A stretch of DNA of 21,911 nucleotides from the NCBI GenBank assembly GCA_003194525.1, contig NBIV01001155.1, positions 1 through 21,911 on the forward strand, in the 5' to 3' direction. A model generated the notes under the pieces. The model made no database searches and was not told where the DNA came from. It saw only the letters and a list, made by a program, of their open reading frames with translations. Position 1 is the stretch's first letter, and the number at the start of each line of letters is the position of its first letter. Below are positions 8,273 to 19,138 of this stretch, in pieces. The position numbers and the translations under genes were made by a program. Source of the DNA: Gracilariopsis chorda. Lineage: Eukaryota > Rhodophyta > Florideophyceae > Gracilariales > Gracilariaceae.

Positions 8273-9873
8273 ATGCCACCACTTAACGGAAATTTTACTA
8301 CCAATGTTAGGTATGCAAATCAGCAACAACGACAATTTATCGAATTTATTAAGAATATTCAGGAAAACAATACCCAAGCAGAGCCTGCTCAAGTAATCGA
8401 ACTTCTGAGAACTGAATACCTTCCAGATAAGCTACTCACTTTTACAATTTTAAGTAATGGATTGCTTATGCGTAAGTTTGCAAAGTTCTTAGAAGATCAT
8501 GGAATTAGTCTCGCAGAACATGAAAGCGGTCACCTCTGAAAAGAATTGCCAAAACAATTTTTGAGGAGTCTCATTTAGAAGATGCTTTCACTGCTATAGA
8601 TTTATTCGAGCAAACGCCGGCACCTGCTCCGCCTACGCGACAACAACCACAGAGATTTGCAGACGTCGAAGAAGAAACTGAGGTTGAGCAACAACGGGAG
8701 CTCCCACCTCCGAAACGCGTGAATGAGTGAAATCGCCAACGCCAGCCATGGCGTCCTCAAAACGTTAAAATTGAGCCAAAAACGAACTTTGGAGACAATC
8801 GAGACAGGACTGCTCACTATATCGCGTCTCGTTTCAAATATGAATCTTCTAAATTCTCAGGAGCCTTTGTGAATGTTGGGAGAAATTTCTGAGCGACTAT
8901 AAGTATGCTGCCCTAGATTACAATCTATCCAATCAACCACTCCAATACTTACACCACCTTTTGCGTGGAAACGTGGGCGTTTTCTACGTACAAAACGTTG
9001 ATGGCAGAGTGCGAAGTTTCAGGGAAGTTTCAGTAATAATGGAGAAATAGTATAATTCTCTTTCCCTTCAGAACTGCATTTCTGCCTACTTACATAAGTT
9101 ACGAATCCAAAAACTTGTTTCAAAGAGCTCTTCATTAAGCGACGCTTTGGAGAAACTCCACGAAGAAATTTCGAAGTTGTCCCCACAAGGCCCTATGCAC
9201 TGCCGATCCGAGCGCAACATAATCGAATATTTACATAATGCTGTAATTGGTAATTCCTGGGCGCGAGATGCCTGCAGCAGAGCCAATGCAGGACTGATTA
9301 GTTATCATGAACTTTACGGTCAGTTGGAAGCCGCAATTCAACTCGATCAAGAAGAGAAAATCGGTCGCATGCGAGATCAAAAGAGTCTTCAGTTGAACTC
9401 ACTTTCCACCGGCGATTTTCAGAACTCTGACACGAGTGAAACGTTCTATGCTGGCCAATCCCGATACGTACGTCACTCGCATTCCACAAACCGGACAAAC
9501 TTTTCGTCAATCCAAAAGCAGACGAAATGTTACCTGTTGGAATTGTGGTAAATTCGGACATGTTGTTGCCGAATGCAGGCAACGCAAGGACCTCACCAAC
9601 AATGCCGCCAACCGTGTGCAATATTTGCAACGCAACGGCTACAAGGATCAGAACAAGGCTTTGAAACGTTTCCTGTATGAAATCTGCCAACAGCTCGAAG
9701 AGTCCAGTGATTCCGATGAATTCGAAAGCGCGGAAACATTCTTTGCTTGCAACGGCGAGGCAGATATTAATGCAGACAACGAAAACTCTGATCCTTCCGA
9801 ACAATTCTTTGCGTCTAATTTTGGAACGCAGAGTAGCAAACCTTCCCTCTCGAATTGCCTTGAGGATTTTTAA
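8273..9873 (+). pseudogene. Unit 2 gag, inactivated
   Basis: The N-terminal 88 codons are open, then TGA at 8537-8539, TGA at 8728-8730 and TAG at 9048-9050 stop it. These are the same three positions as in unit 1. The capsid start near 8868 is frameshifted by a deletion, and an extra T near 9501 shifts the frame before the knuckle. The CCHC zinc knuckle itself (9535-9576) is intact, as is the acidic tail to the TAA at 9871-9873. An in-frame extra TAA triplet near 9036 is private to this unit. The protein should form the particle shell and bind genomic RNA in a live element; this copy cannot. Confidence 0.88.
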
Positions 9874-12800
9874 CTGGGAGTAGTAACCATTTCAGCCGTA
9901 GTGCTCCTCCCAAGCAGCAGAACAAGAAAGGACCAGACAAGTCCTCCAATGGCTCACCTCGAATCATTCGTTTTTGTACACGAAAGCAAGCAAGATACAG
10001 TTCACGAACACCTCGTTGGAATCTTGTTGATATTCAAAACGTGAAGACAAGCTCATTCGAGAGAAACCGACGCAAATTTCAAGGCGCATGTCTGGATTCT
10101 GGCGCACAACAATCTGTAGTAGGAAAACAACAAGCCCAAGCGTACTGTAAACTTGGAGGCATTCCATTTAAGCTGAATCACTCCAACAAAGCTTTTAAAT
10201 TTTGAGATGGCATATACTTCAGCCGTGGAACCATGCAAGTACGCATTCCAATCCCTGGCAACACTTTCCTTCCACTTGAGATTGAGGTCGTTGACCCCCT
10301 CTGTACCTCTTCTTATTGGACTCGATGTCCTGGACGTACACGCTCTTGTACCTGACAACGTGGAAAACATGTTACTCAACAAGAAGTTCAACTGGTCGAT
10401 ACCAATCACGCGGAAATTCGGACATATGTACTTAGAATTGGACTTCTCTGAGATTCTTTACACAAAAAGTGAACTCCGAAAAATGCATATGCACTTCTAC
10501 CATCCAAGCGCAAACAAGCTTTTCAACTTGATCTCCCGAGGAAAGCCAGAACATGCCACGGTTGAGACCAGGAAACTCATTGAGCATATCTCAAAATCAT
10601 GTGCCACGTGCCAACGTTTTACACCCCGGCCACAGTCCTTCCAAGTATCCATTCCAGGCAAAATAATATTCAACAGTGAAATTGCTTTGGATCTTATGTT
10701 CTTGAACAAAATGCCAGTTCTACACGTTGTCGACACATAAACGCACTTCAGCTCTGCAGTTTTCCTCAAGAGTCAGACCACTGAAGCAATCTGGTACGCA
10801 TTTCTCGGTTGTTGGGCCACATTATACACCGGCTATCCAGACAAGATGAGACTGGATAAAGCCAGACAATTCACATCCGCTCGATGGAAAGAACTGACAA
10901 GCATGGCTGGAATCACCTTACAGTTCTCAGGCGTTGAAAGTCATAATTCCCTTGGAACCGGTGAACGGTACCATGGACCCTTACGTCGTATCTACCAAAA
11001 GATTCGATATAGCGAGCCAGATGTCCCCATCGCCTTAGCCCTTCGACTTGCTGTCAAGGCTATGAACGATACAATGAATCCCGAAGGACTTGTACCTTCA
11101 CTACTCGTATTTGGAGTTCTTCCTCGCTTTCCACCGTTTAGCACAGAACTTCCAAATCATGAGAAGCGAATGAGAGCTCTTCAAATCGCGCGCACTGAGA
11201 TGGAAACCATCACTTCGGAACTTCGTTTGCGCCGTGCCATCGTCGCTCGCATGCCATCTGCCGCATCAACAAGCTTGAAAGTTGGACAAGAAGTTCTAGT
11301 TTATCGCGAAGATTTGAAGCCAATAAAATGGACTGGACCCTATAAAATTGTAAGAATTGATAACAAACAAGTCTTTATCAATCGCAATGGTGTAACAGTC
11401 CAACATTCTATTGCGCAGGTCAAACCTTTTCATCGTGACGAACTAATGGACAACCTTCATAGTTGTCTCGAACCAATACTTCCTGGTGATTTTGAACTTT
11501 ATGATGTTCAAATCACTGAAGTGTTAGGTCCTTCCGATCACCGTCGGAACCTACCAGCATTCAGTGAAGCTAAACGAAAAGAGCTGGCAGGATTAATATC
11601 GCGCGGAACGTGGAAAGTCATTAGACAAGACGAAGTGTCAGAAGACGCCAATATCCTCACTGGCTGCTTTGTGCTCGCCATCAAAAATCCTGAGACTGAT
11701 GAAGAGATATTTAAAGCCAGATTTGTCGCCCAAGGGCACAAAGATCCAGAAAAAGCTTTTCTAGTGCACAATTTGCCTAATCTAAGACAATATTCAACCC
11801 GAATTCTCGTTACCGTCGCCGCTATTCTTGGATATAGAGTATGGAACACAGATGTTCGTCAAGCATACTTGCAATCCGCACAGAAGCTCATGCGTAAAGT
11901 ATACCTGAAGCCTCCAAAAGAACTGGAACTTCCAGCACACATGTTGTTGGAACTTCTCCGCCCTCTTTATGGACTCTCAGACTCTGGAGACTATTGGTAC
12001 AGAACAAACAACTCATCTGAAAGAAAACCTAGGAATGACCCCGACGAAAGGAGATTTGTCACTGTTTATGAAACACGAACAGGCAAAGCTCATTGGCTTA
12101 ACCGGTGTTTACGTAGATGACCTCCTTCAATGCAGAACCGATCAATTCCTGCAACAGGCAAAGCCCACCGTTCAGAAGTTTGAATCAAAGGACTTAGAAA
12201 TGGATTCCGCTTTATTCGCAGGCGTAAGAGTACGCAAAACCGATAACGGATTTTCACTAAGTCAGGAACATTATGCCAAACGATTGCGAATTCTTCCAAA
12301 AGATTGCACCTTCTCTGATTTCCGTTCATTGAGACATAAACTTGCTTGGTTGACCCACACGCGACCAGATATTTGCTGCGCTGTCAACATGGCTGCTCAA
12401 GTTACGGAACAATCTTTCTCAAGCGAAGATGTGAAGAACATCAACAAAGTCGTAAAACATATTCAGCAAAGTCAAAATGTAAATCTGAAATATGTGAAAC
12501 TTGATATCAATTCACTCCGCCTCAAGGTATATTCCGATTCATCATTTGCCAACAATGCAGACAATTCATCCCCAGATTGGATTCATTATTCTTCTCGTGG
12601 ACAAGTTCGATAACTGCAATATTCTTCATTTCTCAAGTCACAAAAGCCGGCGTGTTACCAGATCCGTTTTAGGAGGAGAGCTATACGCATTTGCAGATGC
12701 ATTCGATATAGCTTACGTTATCAAACATGTCTTAGAGTCAATAATTGGGAAGAAAATTCCAATTACAATGCTTACTGACTCAAAAAGTTTATTCGACGTA

Positions 12801-12944
12801 ATAACAAAAAGCTCATCGACATCTGAAAAGCGACTAATGATCGACATTTCTGCAGTTCGTGAAGCCTACTCGAACCACGAAATTTCCGATGTTGGGTATA
12901 TCACCTCCGCCAACAACCCCACCGATTGTTTTACCAAAATTTAA
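9864..12944 (+). pseudogene. Unit 2 pol (protease-integrase-RT-RNase H), few lesions
   Basis: A copia-order polyprotein of about 1025 codons. The protease Asp of DSGA is at 10095. Integrase has HMHFYH and CATC as HH-CC ligands (about 10485-10612), then core residues Asp in DKARQF (10852-10854) and Glu in GERYH (10963), and a C-terminal module with WTGPY (11329-11343). RT has NTDVRQAY (Asp at 11851) and YVDD (12110-12121). RNase H runs from about 12530. Lesions: GGA to TGA near 10203, an extra C near 10300, CAA to TAA at 10738-10740 (shared with unit 1), a 2-nt loss near 12007 and an extra C near 12572. An extra A before the end moves the stop forward to 12944. The frame 10741-12000 is otherwise open. 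It would process gag-pol, copy RNA and integrate cDNA if whole. Confidence 0.88.
9867..9873 (+). other. Unit 2 gag-pol -1 frameshift site
   Basis: The gag frame reads GAT TTT TAA; stepping back one base on the T run reads TTT TTA ACT and enters pol. The protease motif lies downstream in that -1 frame with no stop between. Confidence 0.48.
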
Positions 12945-13045
12945 GAACTGTGATGCTATGAACCAACTTTTAAGTACTTCCACATGCGTTTTAGATATTA
13001 ATCAACTAGTTATACGTGATTTTATGTGACAATTGTAAGCCATAC

Positions 13046-13060
13046 GAAAATAGAAGGGAA
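13046..13060 (+). promoter_or_regulatory. Polypurine tract of unit 2
   Basis: GAAAATAGAAGGGAA lies directly before the next TGTGAGG, identical to the tract at the end of unit 1. Confidence 0.6.
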
Positions 13061-13478
13061 TGTGAGGATAAAGCTCCGCTCACCGTCTTTGTCAGACGGT
13101 GAGGAAGAAGGAGATGGAGTGGACCATCTCACCATCCTTGGGGATGGTGAGAAAGCGTCGTGCTTCTCACCATCCCCGAGGATGGTGTGTTGTCTGCTTA
13201 CAATGCCGCATTCATGCGAGCATGTTAGGACTCTAACTACCGAGAAAGACGACTAGCGTCTTTCTCTCTGAGTATAAAAGGAGGGAACAGAGCTCGGCTT
13301 TCGCCTCTCGTCTGTTCCCCAACCCATTATTATCATCAACTCTACCTCTCTAAGCAAAGGAATCATCCTTTTTGGGCCGCCCCTAGCTACCACTACAGGC
13401 CACCCCTTTTTTTAAACGTATTATTTCACGACATTCCAGAAATATCCGTGGATAATCGTCGATTTTTACCGTTTCCAA
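13061..13478 (+). promoter_or_regulatory. Unit 3 LTR-like promoter and untranslated leader (exon 1)
   Basis: Inverted-repeat cluster at 13079-13187, all arms kept. The 10-bp hairpin is at 13242-13266 and TATAAAA at 13273-13279. The leader is ATG-free to the intron donor. Hairpin 2 has the CCTTGGGG loop shared with unit 4, while the rest follows units 1 and 2. Confidence 0.62.
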
Positions 13479-13597
13479 GTAGGTCATTCGACATCTAAAG
13501 AATTGAAAAATTCTGTTGGTAATGATTACGCGTTGTTAACCAATACGTATAAGACGTAATTACTAACCTCATTTTTTTCTAATTTATATTCTTTTAG
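13479..13597 (+). other. Unit 3 leader intron (predicted)
   Basis: Donor GTAGGT, TACTAAC at 13561-13567, acceptor TTTTAG ending at 13597. It is 119 nt, with small changes after the branch site. Splicing again joins A to TG and makes the ATG. Confidence 0.68.
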
Positions 13598-14231
13598 TGT
13601 CCGATCAGCATATAACTACAGTGTCTCGTAAACAGCCAGGCACTGCTTTTATTTATAATTCGATCTATCCTACGGTAACCGTAGAGCACCCCGCCTCCCA
13701 GCATCGTCACCACCTTGCTTTACTACCAGCGCCACCAACCAATCAGCAACGACCGAACATATTGGACCATCTGACCCCTTCAGAAGTGGACAGTGAATCA
13801 GAATCGGGCCACCGCTCAACTACATCCAGCCGCAAACCGCCAAGTGTCTTTGACCTTGAAGCCGAAGAAATACCAGTGCCTCGCCGCCGCCAACACACAC
13901 AAATGCCAGTGCAGCCGAGCACCAGTGGCATACAGAAGCTCCGCAGGAAAAAGGCCAAGTGTTTGGCTGACCAATTGCAACCAAGAAGAAGACCACGCGT
14001 GTGGCTCGTGCCAAACGCTTCTGCACATTGTGCAAAATTCAGTGCAACAGTGCAAAAACCTTTTTTGACCACTGTCAGTCTAAAACACACCGCAACCGCG
14101 TGCAGTGTAAGCGTACTCCGCCTTACTGTGCTACCTGTAAGCGCTCATTTGAGTCGCATCATCATTTGAACCGCCACAAAAACGGCAAAGCACACTTCAA
14201 AGTGCTCTACAATCAAAATTTAAAAAAATAA
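13598..14231 (+). pseudogene. Unit 3 zinc-finger accessory ORF with one frameshift
   Basis: The frame from the spliced ATG is open and matches unit 2 up to the basic region. There one A is missing (CAACCAAGAAG for CAACCAAAGAAG, near 13980-13986), which sends the frame off before both fingers. The fingers themselves are complete in the next frame (about 14001-14231), with both sets of C-X2-C-X12-H-X5-H ligands. One Asn in finger 1 is Ile here. AATAAA lies at 14227-14232. A single indel separates this from an intact gene, so a sequencing error is a real alternative. Confidence 0.82.
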
Positions 14232-14368
14232 ATAGTTGTGCTTTTGCGTATTACTCTACGATTAGTAACCAATACCAATAGGCTAATTGTGTACGATTAA
14301 AGCTTAGTTAAACACAGTACTCTATTCTATTAGCATACAAAACACTGTAGTAATTTGTTTAGTTCATC
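14232..14368 (+). other. Unit 3 AT-rich gap before gag
   Basis: About 137 nt without an ORF. It belongs to the unit 3/4 sequence type (CGATTAGTAACC, TTAGCATACAAAACACTG). It ends TTTGTTTAG|TTCATCATG, keeping the possible acceptor before the gag ATG. Confidence 0.4.
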
Positions 14369-15967
14369 ATGCCGCCACTTAACGGAAATTTTACTACCAA
14401 TGTTAGGTATGCAAATCAGCAACAACGACAATTTATCGAATTTATTAAGAATATTCAGGAAAAATACCCAAGCAGAGCCTGCTCAAGTAATCGAACTTCT
14501 GAGAACTGAATACCCTCCAGATAAGCTACTCACTTTTACAATTTTAAGTAATGGATTGCTTATGCGTAAGTTTGCAAAGTTCTTAGAAGATCGTGGAATT
14601 AGTCTCGCAGAACATGAAAGCGGTCACCTCTTAAAAGAATTGCCAAAACAATTTTTGAGGAGTCTCATTTAGAAGATGCTTTCACTGCTATAGATTTATT
14701 CGAGCAAACGCCGGCACCTGCTCCGCCTACCCGACAGCAACCACAGAGATTTGCAGACGTCGAAGAAGAAACTGAGGTTGAGCAACAACGGGAGCTCTCA
14801 CCTCCGAAACGCGTGAATGAGCAAAATCGCCAACGCCAGCCATGGCGTGCTCACAACGCTACCAATGAGCCACAAACGAACTTTGGAGACAGCCGAGACA
14901 GGATAGCTCACTATATTGCGTCTCGTTTCAAAGATCAATCGTTTAAATTTTCAGGAGCCCTTGGTGAATGTTGGGAGGAATTTCTGAGCGAATATAATTA
15001 TGCCGCTCTAGATTACAATCTATCCAACCATCAACGACTCCAATATTTACACCACCTTTTGCGTGGAAACGCGAAGCGTTTTTACGTACAAAGCGTTGAT
15101 GGCAGAGTGCGAAGTTTCAGGGAAGCTTCAGCAGTAATGGAAAAGGAGTATAATTCTCTTTCCCGTCAGAACCGCATTGCTGCCTATTTACGTAACTTAC
15201 GAATCCAAAAATTTGCTTCAAAGAGCTCTTCATTAAGCGACGCTTTGGAGAAACTCCACGAAGAAATTCCGAAGTTGTCCCCACAAGGCCCTATGCACTG
15301 CCGATCCGAGCGCAACAGAATCGAATATTTACAGAATGCTGTAATTGGTAATTCCTGGGCGCGAGATGCCTGCAGCAGGGCCAATGCAGGACTGATTAGT
15401 TATCATGAACTTTACGGTCAGTTGGAAGCTGCAATTCAACTCGATCAAGAAGAGAAAATCGGTCGCATGCGAGATCAAAAGAGTCTTCAGTTGGACTCAC
15501 TTTCCACCGACGATTTTCAGAACTCTGACACGAGTGGAACGTTCTATGCTGGCCAATCCTGATACGTACGTCACCCGCATTCCACAAACCGGACAAACTT
15601 TCGTCAATCCAAAAGCAGACGAAATGTTACCTGTTGGAATTGTGGTAAATTCGGACATGTTGTTGCCGAATGCAGGCAACGCAAGGACACCAACAATGCC
15701 GCTAACCGTGTGCAATATTTGCAACGCAACGGCTATAAGGATCAGAACAAGGCTTTAAACCGTGTCCTGTATGAAATCTGCCAACAGCTCGAAGAGTCCA
15801 GTGATTCCGATGAATTCGAAAGCGCGGAAACATTCTTTGCTTGCAACGGCGAGGCAGATGTTAATGCAGACAACGAAAACTCTGATCCTTCCGAACAATT
15901 CTTTGCATCTAATTTTGGAACGCAGAGTAGCGAACCTTCCCTCTCGAATTGCCTTGAGGATTTTTAA
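14369..15967 (+). pseudogene. Unit 3 gag, nearly open
   Basis: From the ATG the frame shifts at a 2-nt loss near 14461 and is restored by a 1-nt loss near 14635, so residues ~30-90 are scrambled but later parts are in frame. It is open from about 14640 to a TGA at 15560-15562 (CGA in unit 4), just before the zinc knuckle. The capsid-like region (near 14945-15450) includes W-x-x-F-x-x-x-Y spacing typical of copia gag. The knuckle CWNCGKFGHVVAEC is intact at 15632-15673, and the acidic tail runs to TAA at 15965-15967. A 3-nt loss after the knuckle keeps frame. None of the three gag stops of units 1 and 2 is present. Confidence 0.87.
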
Positions 15968-18900
15968 CTGGGAGTACTAACGATTTCTGCCGTAGTGCTC
16001 CTCCCAAGCAGCAGAACAAGAAAGGACCAGACAAGTCCTCCAATGGCTCACCTCGAATCATTCGTTTTTGTACACGAAAGCAAGCACGATACAGTTCACG
16101 AACACCTCGTTGGAACCTTGTTGATATTCACAACGTGAAGACAAGCTCATTCGAGAGAAACCGACGCGAATTTCAAGGCGCACGTCTGGATTCTGGCGCA
16201 CAACAATCTGTAGTAGGAAAACAACAAGCCCAAGCGTACTGTAAACTTGTAGGCATTCCATTTAAGCTGAATCACTCCAACAAAGCTTTTAAATTTGGAG
16301 ATGGCATATACTTCAGCCGTGGAACCATGCAAGTACGCATTCCAATCCCTGGCAACACTTTTCTTCCACTTGAGATTGACGTCGTTGACGCCTCTGTACC
16401 TCTTCTTATTGGACTCGATATCCTGGACTTACACGCTCTTGTACCTGACAACGTGGAAAACATGTTACTCAACAAGAAGTTCAATTGGTCGATACCAATC
16501 ACGCGGAAATTCGGTCATATGTACTTAGAATGGGACTTCTCTGAGATTCTTTACACAAAAAGTGAACTCCGAAAAATGCATATGCACTTCTACCATCCAA
16601 GCGCAAACAAGCTTTTCAACTTGATCTCCCGAGCAAAGCCAGAACATGCCACGGTTGAGACCAGGAAACTCATTGAGCATATCTCAAAATCATGTGCCAC
16701 GTGCCAACGTTTTACACCCGGCCACAGTCCTTCCAAGTATCCATTCCAGGCAAAAATATTCAACAGTGAAATTGCTTTGGATCTTATGTTCTTGGACAAA
16801 ATGCCAGTTCTACACCTTGTCGACACACAAACGCACTTCAGCTCTGCAGTTTTCCTCAAGAGTCAGACCACTGAAGCAATCTGGTACGCATTTCTCGGTT
16901 GTTGGGCCACATTATACACCGGCTATCCAGACAGATGAGACTGGATAAAGCCAGACAATTCACATCCGCTCGATGGAAAGAACTGACAAGCATGGCTGGA
17001 ATCACCTTACAGTTCTCAGGCGTTGAAAGTCATAATTCCCTTGGAACCGGTGAACGGTACATGGACCCTTACGTCGTATCTACCAAAGATTCGATATAGC
17101 GAGCCCGATGTCCCCATCGCCTTAGCCCTTCGACTTGCTGTCAAGGCTATGAACGATACAATGAATCCCGAAGGACTTGTACCTTCACTACTCGTATTTG
17201 GAGTTCTTCCTCGCTTTCCACCGTTTAGCACAGAACTTCCAAATCATGAGGAGCGAATGAGAGCTCTTCAAATCGCGCGCACTGAGATGGAAACCATCAC
17301 TTCGGAACTTCGTTTGCGCCGTGCAATCGTCGCTCGCATTCCATCTGCCGCATCAACAAGCTTGAAAGTTGGACAAGAAGTTCTAGTTTATCGAGAAGAT
17401 TTGAAGCCAATAAAATGGACTGGACCCTATAAAATTGTAAGAATTGATAACAAACAAGTCTTTATCAATCGCAATGGTGAAACAGTCCAACATTCTATTG
17501 CGCAGGTCAAACCTTTTCATCGTGACGAACTAATGGACAACCTTCATACTTGTCTCGAACCAATACTTCCTGGTGATTTTGAACTTTATGATGTTCAAAT
17601 CACTGAAGTGTTAGGTCCTTCCGATCACCGTCGGAACCTACCAGCATTCAGTGAAGCTAAACGAAAAGAGCTGGCAGGATTAATATCGCGGAACGTGGAA
17701 AGTCATTAGACAAGACGAAGTGTCAGAAGACGCCAATATCCTCACTGGCCGCTTTGTGCTCGCCATCAAGAATCCTGAGACTGATGAAGAGATATTTAAA
17801 GCCAGATTTGTCGCCCAAGGGCACAAAGATCCAGAAAAAGCTTTTCTAGTGCACAATTCGCCTAATCTAAGACAATATTCAACCCGAATTCTCGTTACCG
17901 TCGCCGCTATTCTTGGATATAGAGTATGGAACACAGATGTTCGTCAAGCATACTTGCAATCCGCACAGAAGCTCATGCGTAAAGTATACCTGAAGCCTCC
18001 AAAAGAACTGGAACTTCCAGCACACATGTTGTTGGAACTTCTCCGCCCTCTTTATGGACTCTCAGACTCTGGAGACTATTGGTACAGAACAATAACAACT
18101 CATCTGAAAGAGACCTAGGAATGACCCCGACGAAAGGAGATCTGTCACTGTTTATGAAACACGAACAGGCAAAGCTCATTGGCTTAACCGGTGTTTACGT
18201 AGATGACCTCCTTCAATGCGGAACCGATCAATTCCTGCAACAGGCAAAGCTCACCCTTCAGAAGTTTGAATCAAAGGACTTAGAAATGGATTCCGCTTTA
18301 TTTGCAGGCGTAAGAGTACGCAAAACCGATAACGGATTTTCACTAAGTCAGGAACATTATGCCAAACGATGCGAATTCTTCCAAAAGATTGCACCTTCTC
18401 TGATTTCCGTTCATTGAGACATAAACTTGCTTGGTTGACCCACACGCGACCAGATATTTGCTGTGCTGTCAACATGGCTGCCCAAGTTACGGAACAATCT
18501 TTCTCAAGCGAAGATGTGAAGAACATCAACAAAGTCGTAAAACATATTCAGCAAAGTCAAAATGTAAATCTGAAATATGTGAAACTTGATATCAATTCAC
18601 TCCGCCTCAAGGTATATTCCGATTCATCATTTGCCAACAATGCAGACAATTCATCCCAGATTGGATTCATTATTCTTCTCGTGGACAAGTTCGATAATTG
18701 CAAATATTTCATTTCTCAAGTCACAAAAGCCGCGCGTTACCAGATCCGTTTTAGGAGGAGAGCTATACGCATTTGCAGATGCATTCGATATAGCTTACGT
18801 TATCAAACATGACTTAGAGTCAATAATTGGGAAGAAAATTCCAATCACAATGCTTACTGACTCAAAAAGTTTATTCGACGTAATAACAAAAAGCTCATCG

Positions 18901-19074
18901 ACATCTGAAAAGCGACTAATGATCGACATTTCTGCAGTTCGTGAAGCCTACTCGAACCACGAAATTTCCGATGTTGGGTATATCACCTCCGCCAACAACC
19001 CCGCCGATTGTTTTACCAAAGTTAAGAACTGTGATGCTATGAACCAAATTTTAGTACTTCCACATGCGTCTTAG
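15958..19074 (+). pseudogene. Unit 3 pol: intact protease-integrase start, broken later
   Basis: Open in one frame from 15958 to 16938. Protease Asp in DSGA is at 16189, with a second conserved patch VPLLIGLD near 16395. Integrase HMHFYH has zinc His residues at 16579 and 16594 and CATC at 16693-16704. The first core Asp is in ALDLMFLD. Here CAA replaces the TAA seen in units 1 and 2. A lost A in GACAAGATG (near 16933) breaks the core; C and A losses near 17059 and 17091 follow. The C-terminal WTGPY module is open (17023-17709 frame) until a GC loss near 17690. RT is open from 17720, with NTDVRQAY and YVDD (18196-18207), split by a lost base near 18110 that gives TAG. RNase H (from about 18612) has frame changes near 18370 and 18700-18735. 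The tail reads past the usual stop to TAG at 19072-19074. Confidence 0.88.
15961..15967 (+). other. Unit 3 gag-pol -1 frameshift site
   Basis: The T run into TAA is as in units 1 and 2. Here the -1 frame is directly testable: it is open from 15958 through the protease to 16938, so pol can only be reached from gag by a -1 (or +2) change of frame. Confidence 0.5.
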
Positions 19075-19125
19075 ATATTAATCAACTAGTTATACGTGAT
19101 TTTATGCGACAATTGTAAGCCATAC

Positions 19126-19138
19126 GAAAAGAAGGGAA
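19126..19138 (+). promoter_or_regulatory. Polypurine tract of unit 3
   Basis: GAAAAGAAGGGAA lies before TGTGAGG. It lacks the AT that interrupts the tract in the other units, giving an unbroken 13-nt purine run. Confidence 0.6.

Larger units (their letters stand above)
6964..13060 (+). mobile_element. Unit 2: best-preserved full copia-type element in the window
   Basis: It runs from LTR start to the base before the next LTR start, about 6.1 kb. It holds the only intact zinc-finger ORF and the longest open pol stretch (10846-12120, from integrase core into RT). Its gag carries the same stops as unit 1, so the element as a whole cannot be autonomous. Confidence 0.9.
13061..19138 (+). mobile_element. 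Unit 3: chimeric, dead copia-type element
   Basis: Full-length unit of about 6.08 kb. Its LTR, leader and the first ~380 nt of the zinc-finger ORF resemble units 1 and 2. From about 14034 on it carries the variants of unit 4 instead. It has a mostly open gag and a fully open protease-integrase start, but its later pol has many small frameshifts. Confidence 0.9.

Noticed and set aside
9298..9804. 168-aa minus-strand ORF opposite gag (shorter ones at 3437-3841 and 15497-15724)
   Set aside because: It is the reverse of the conserved gag frame, has no domain, no promoter signs and changes length freely between units.
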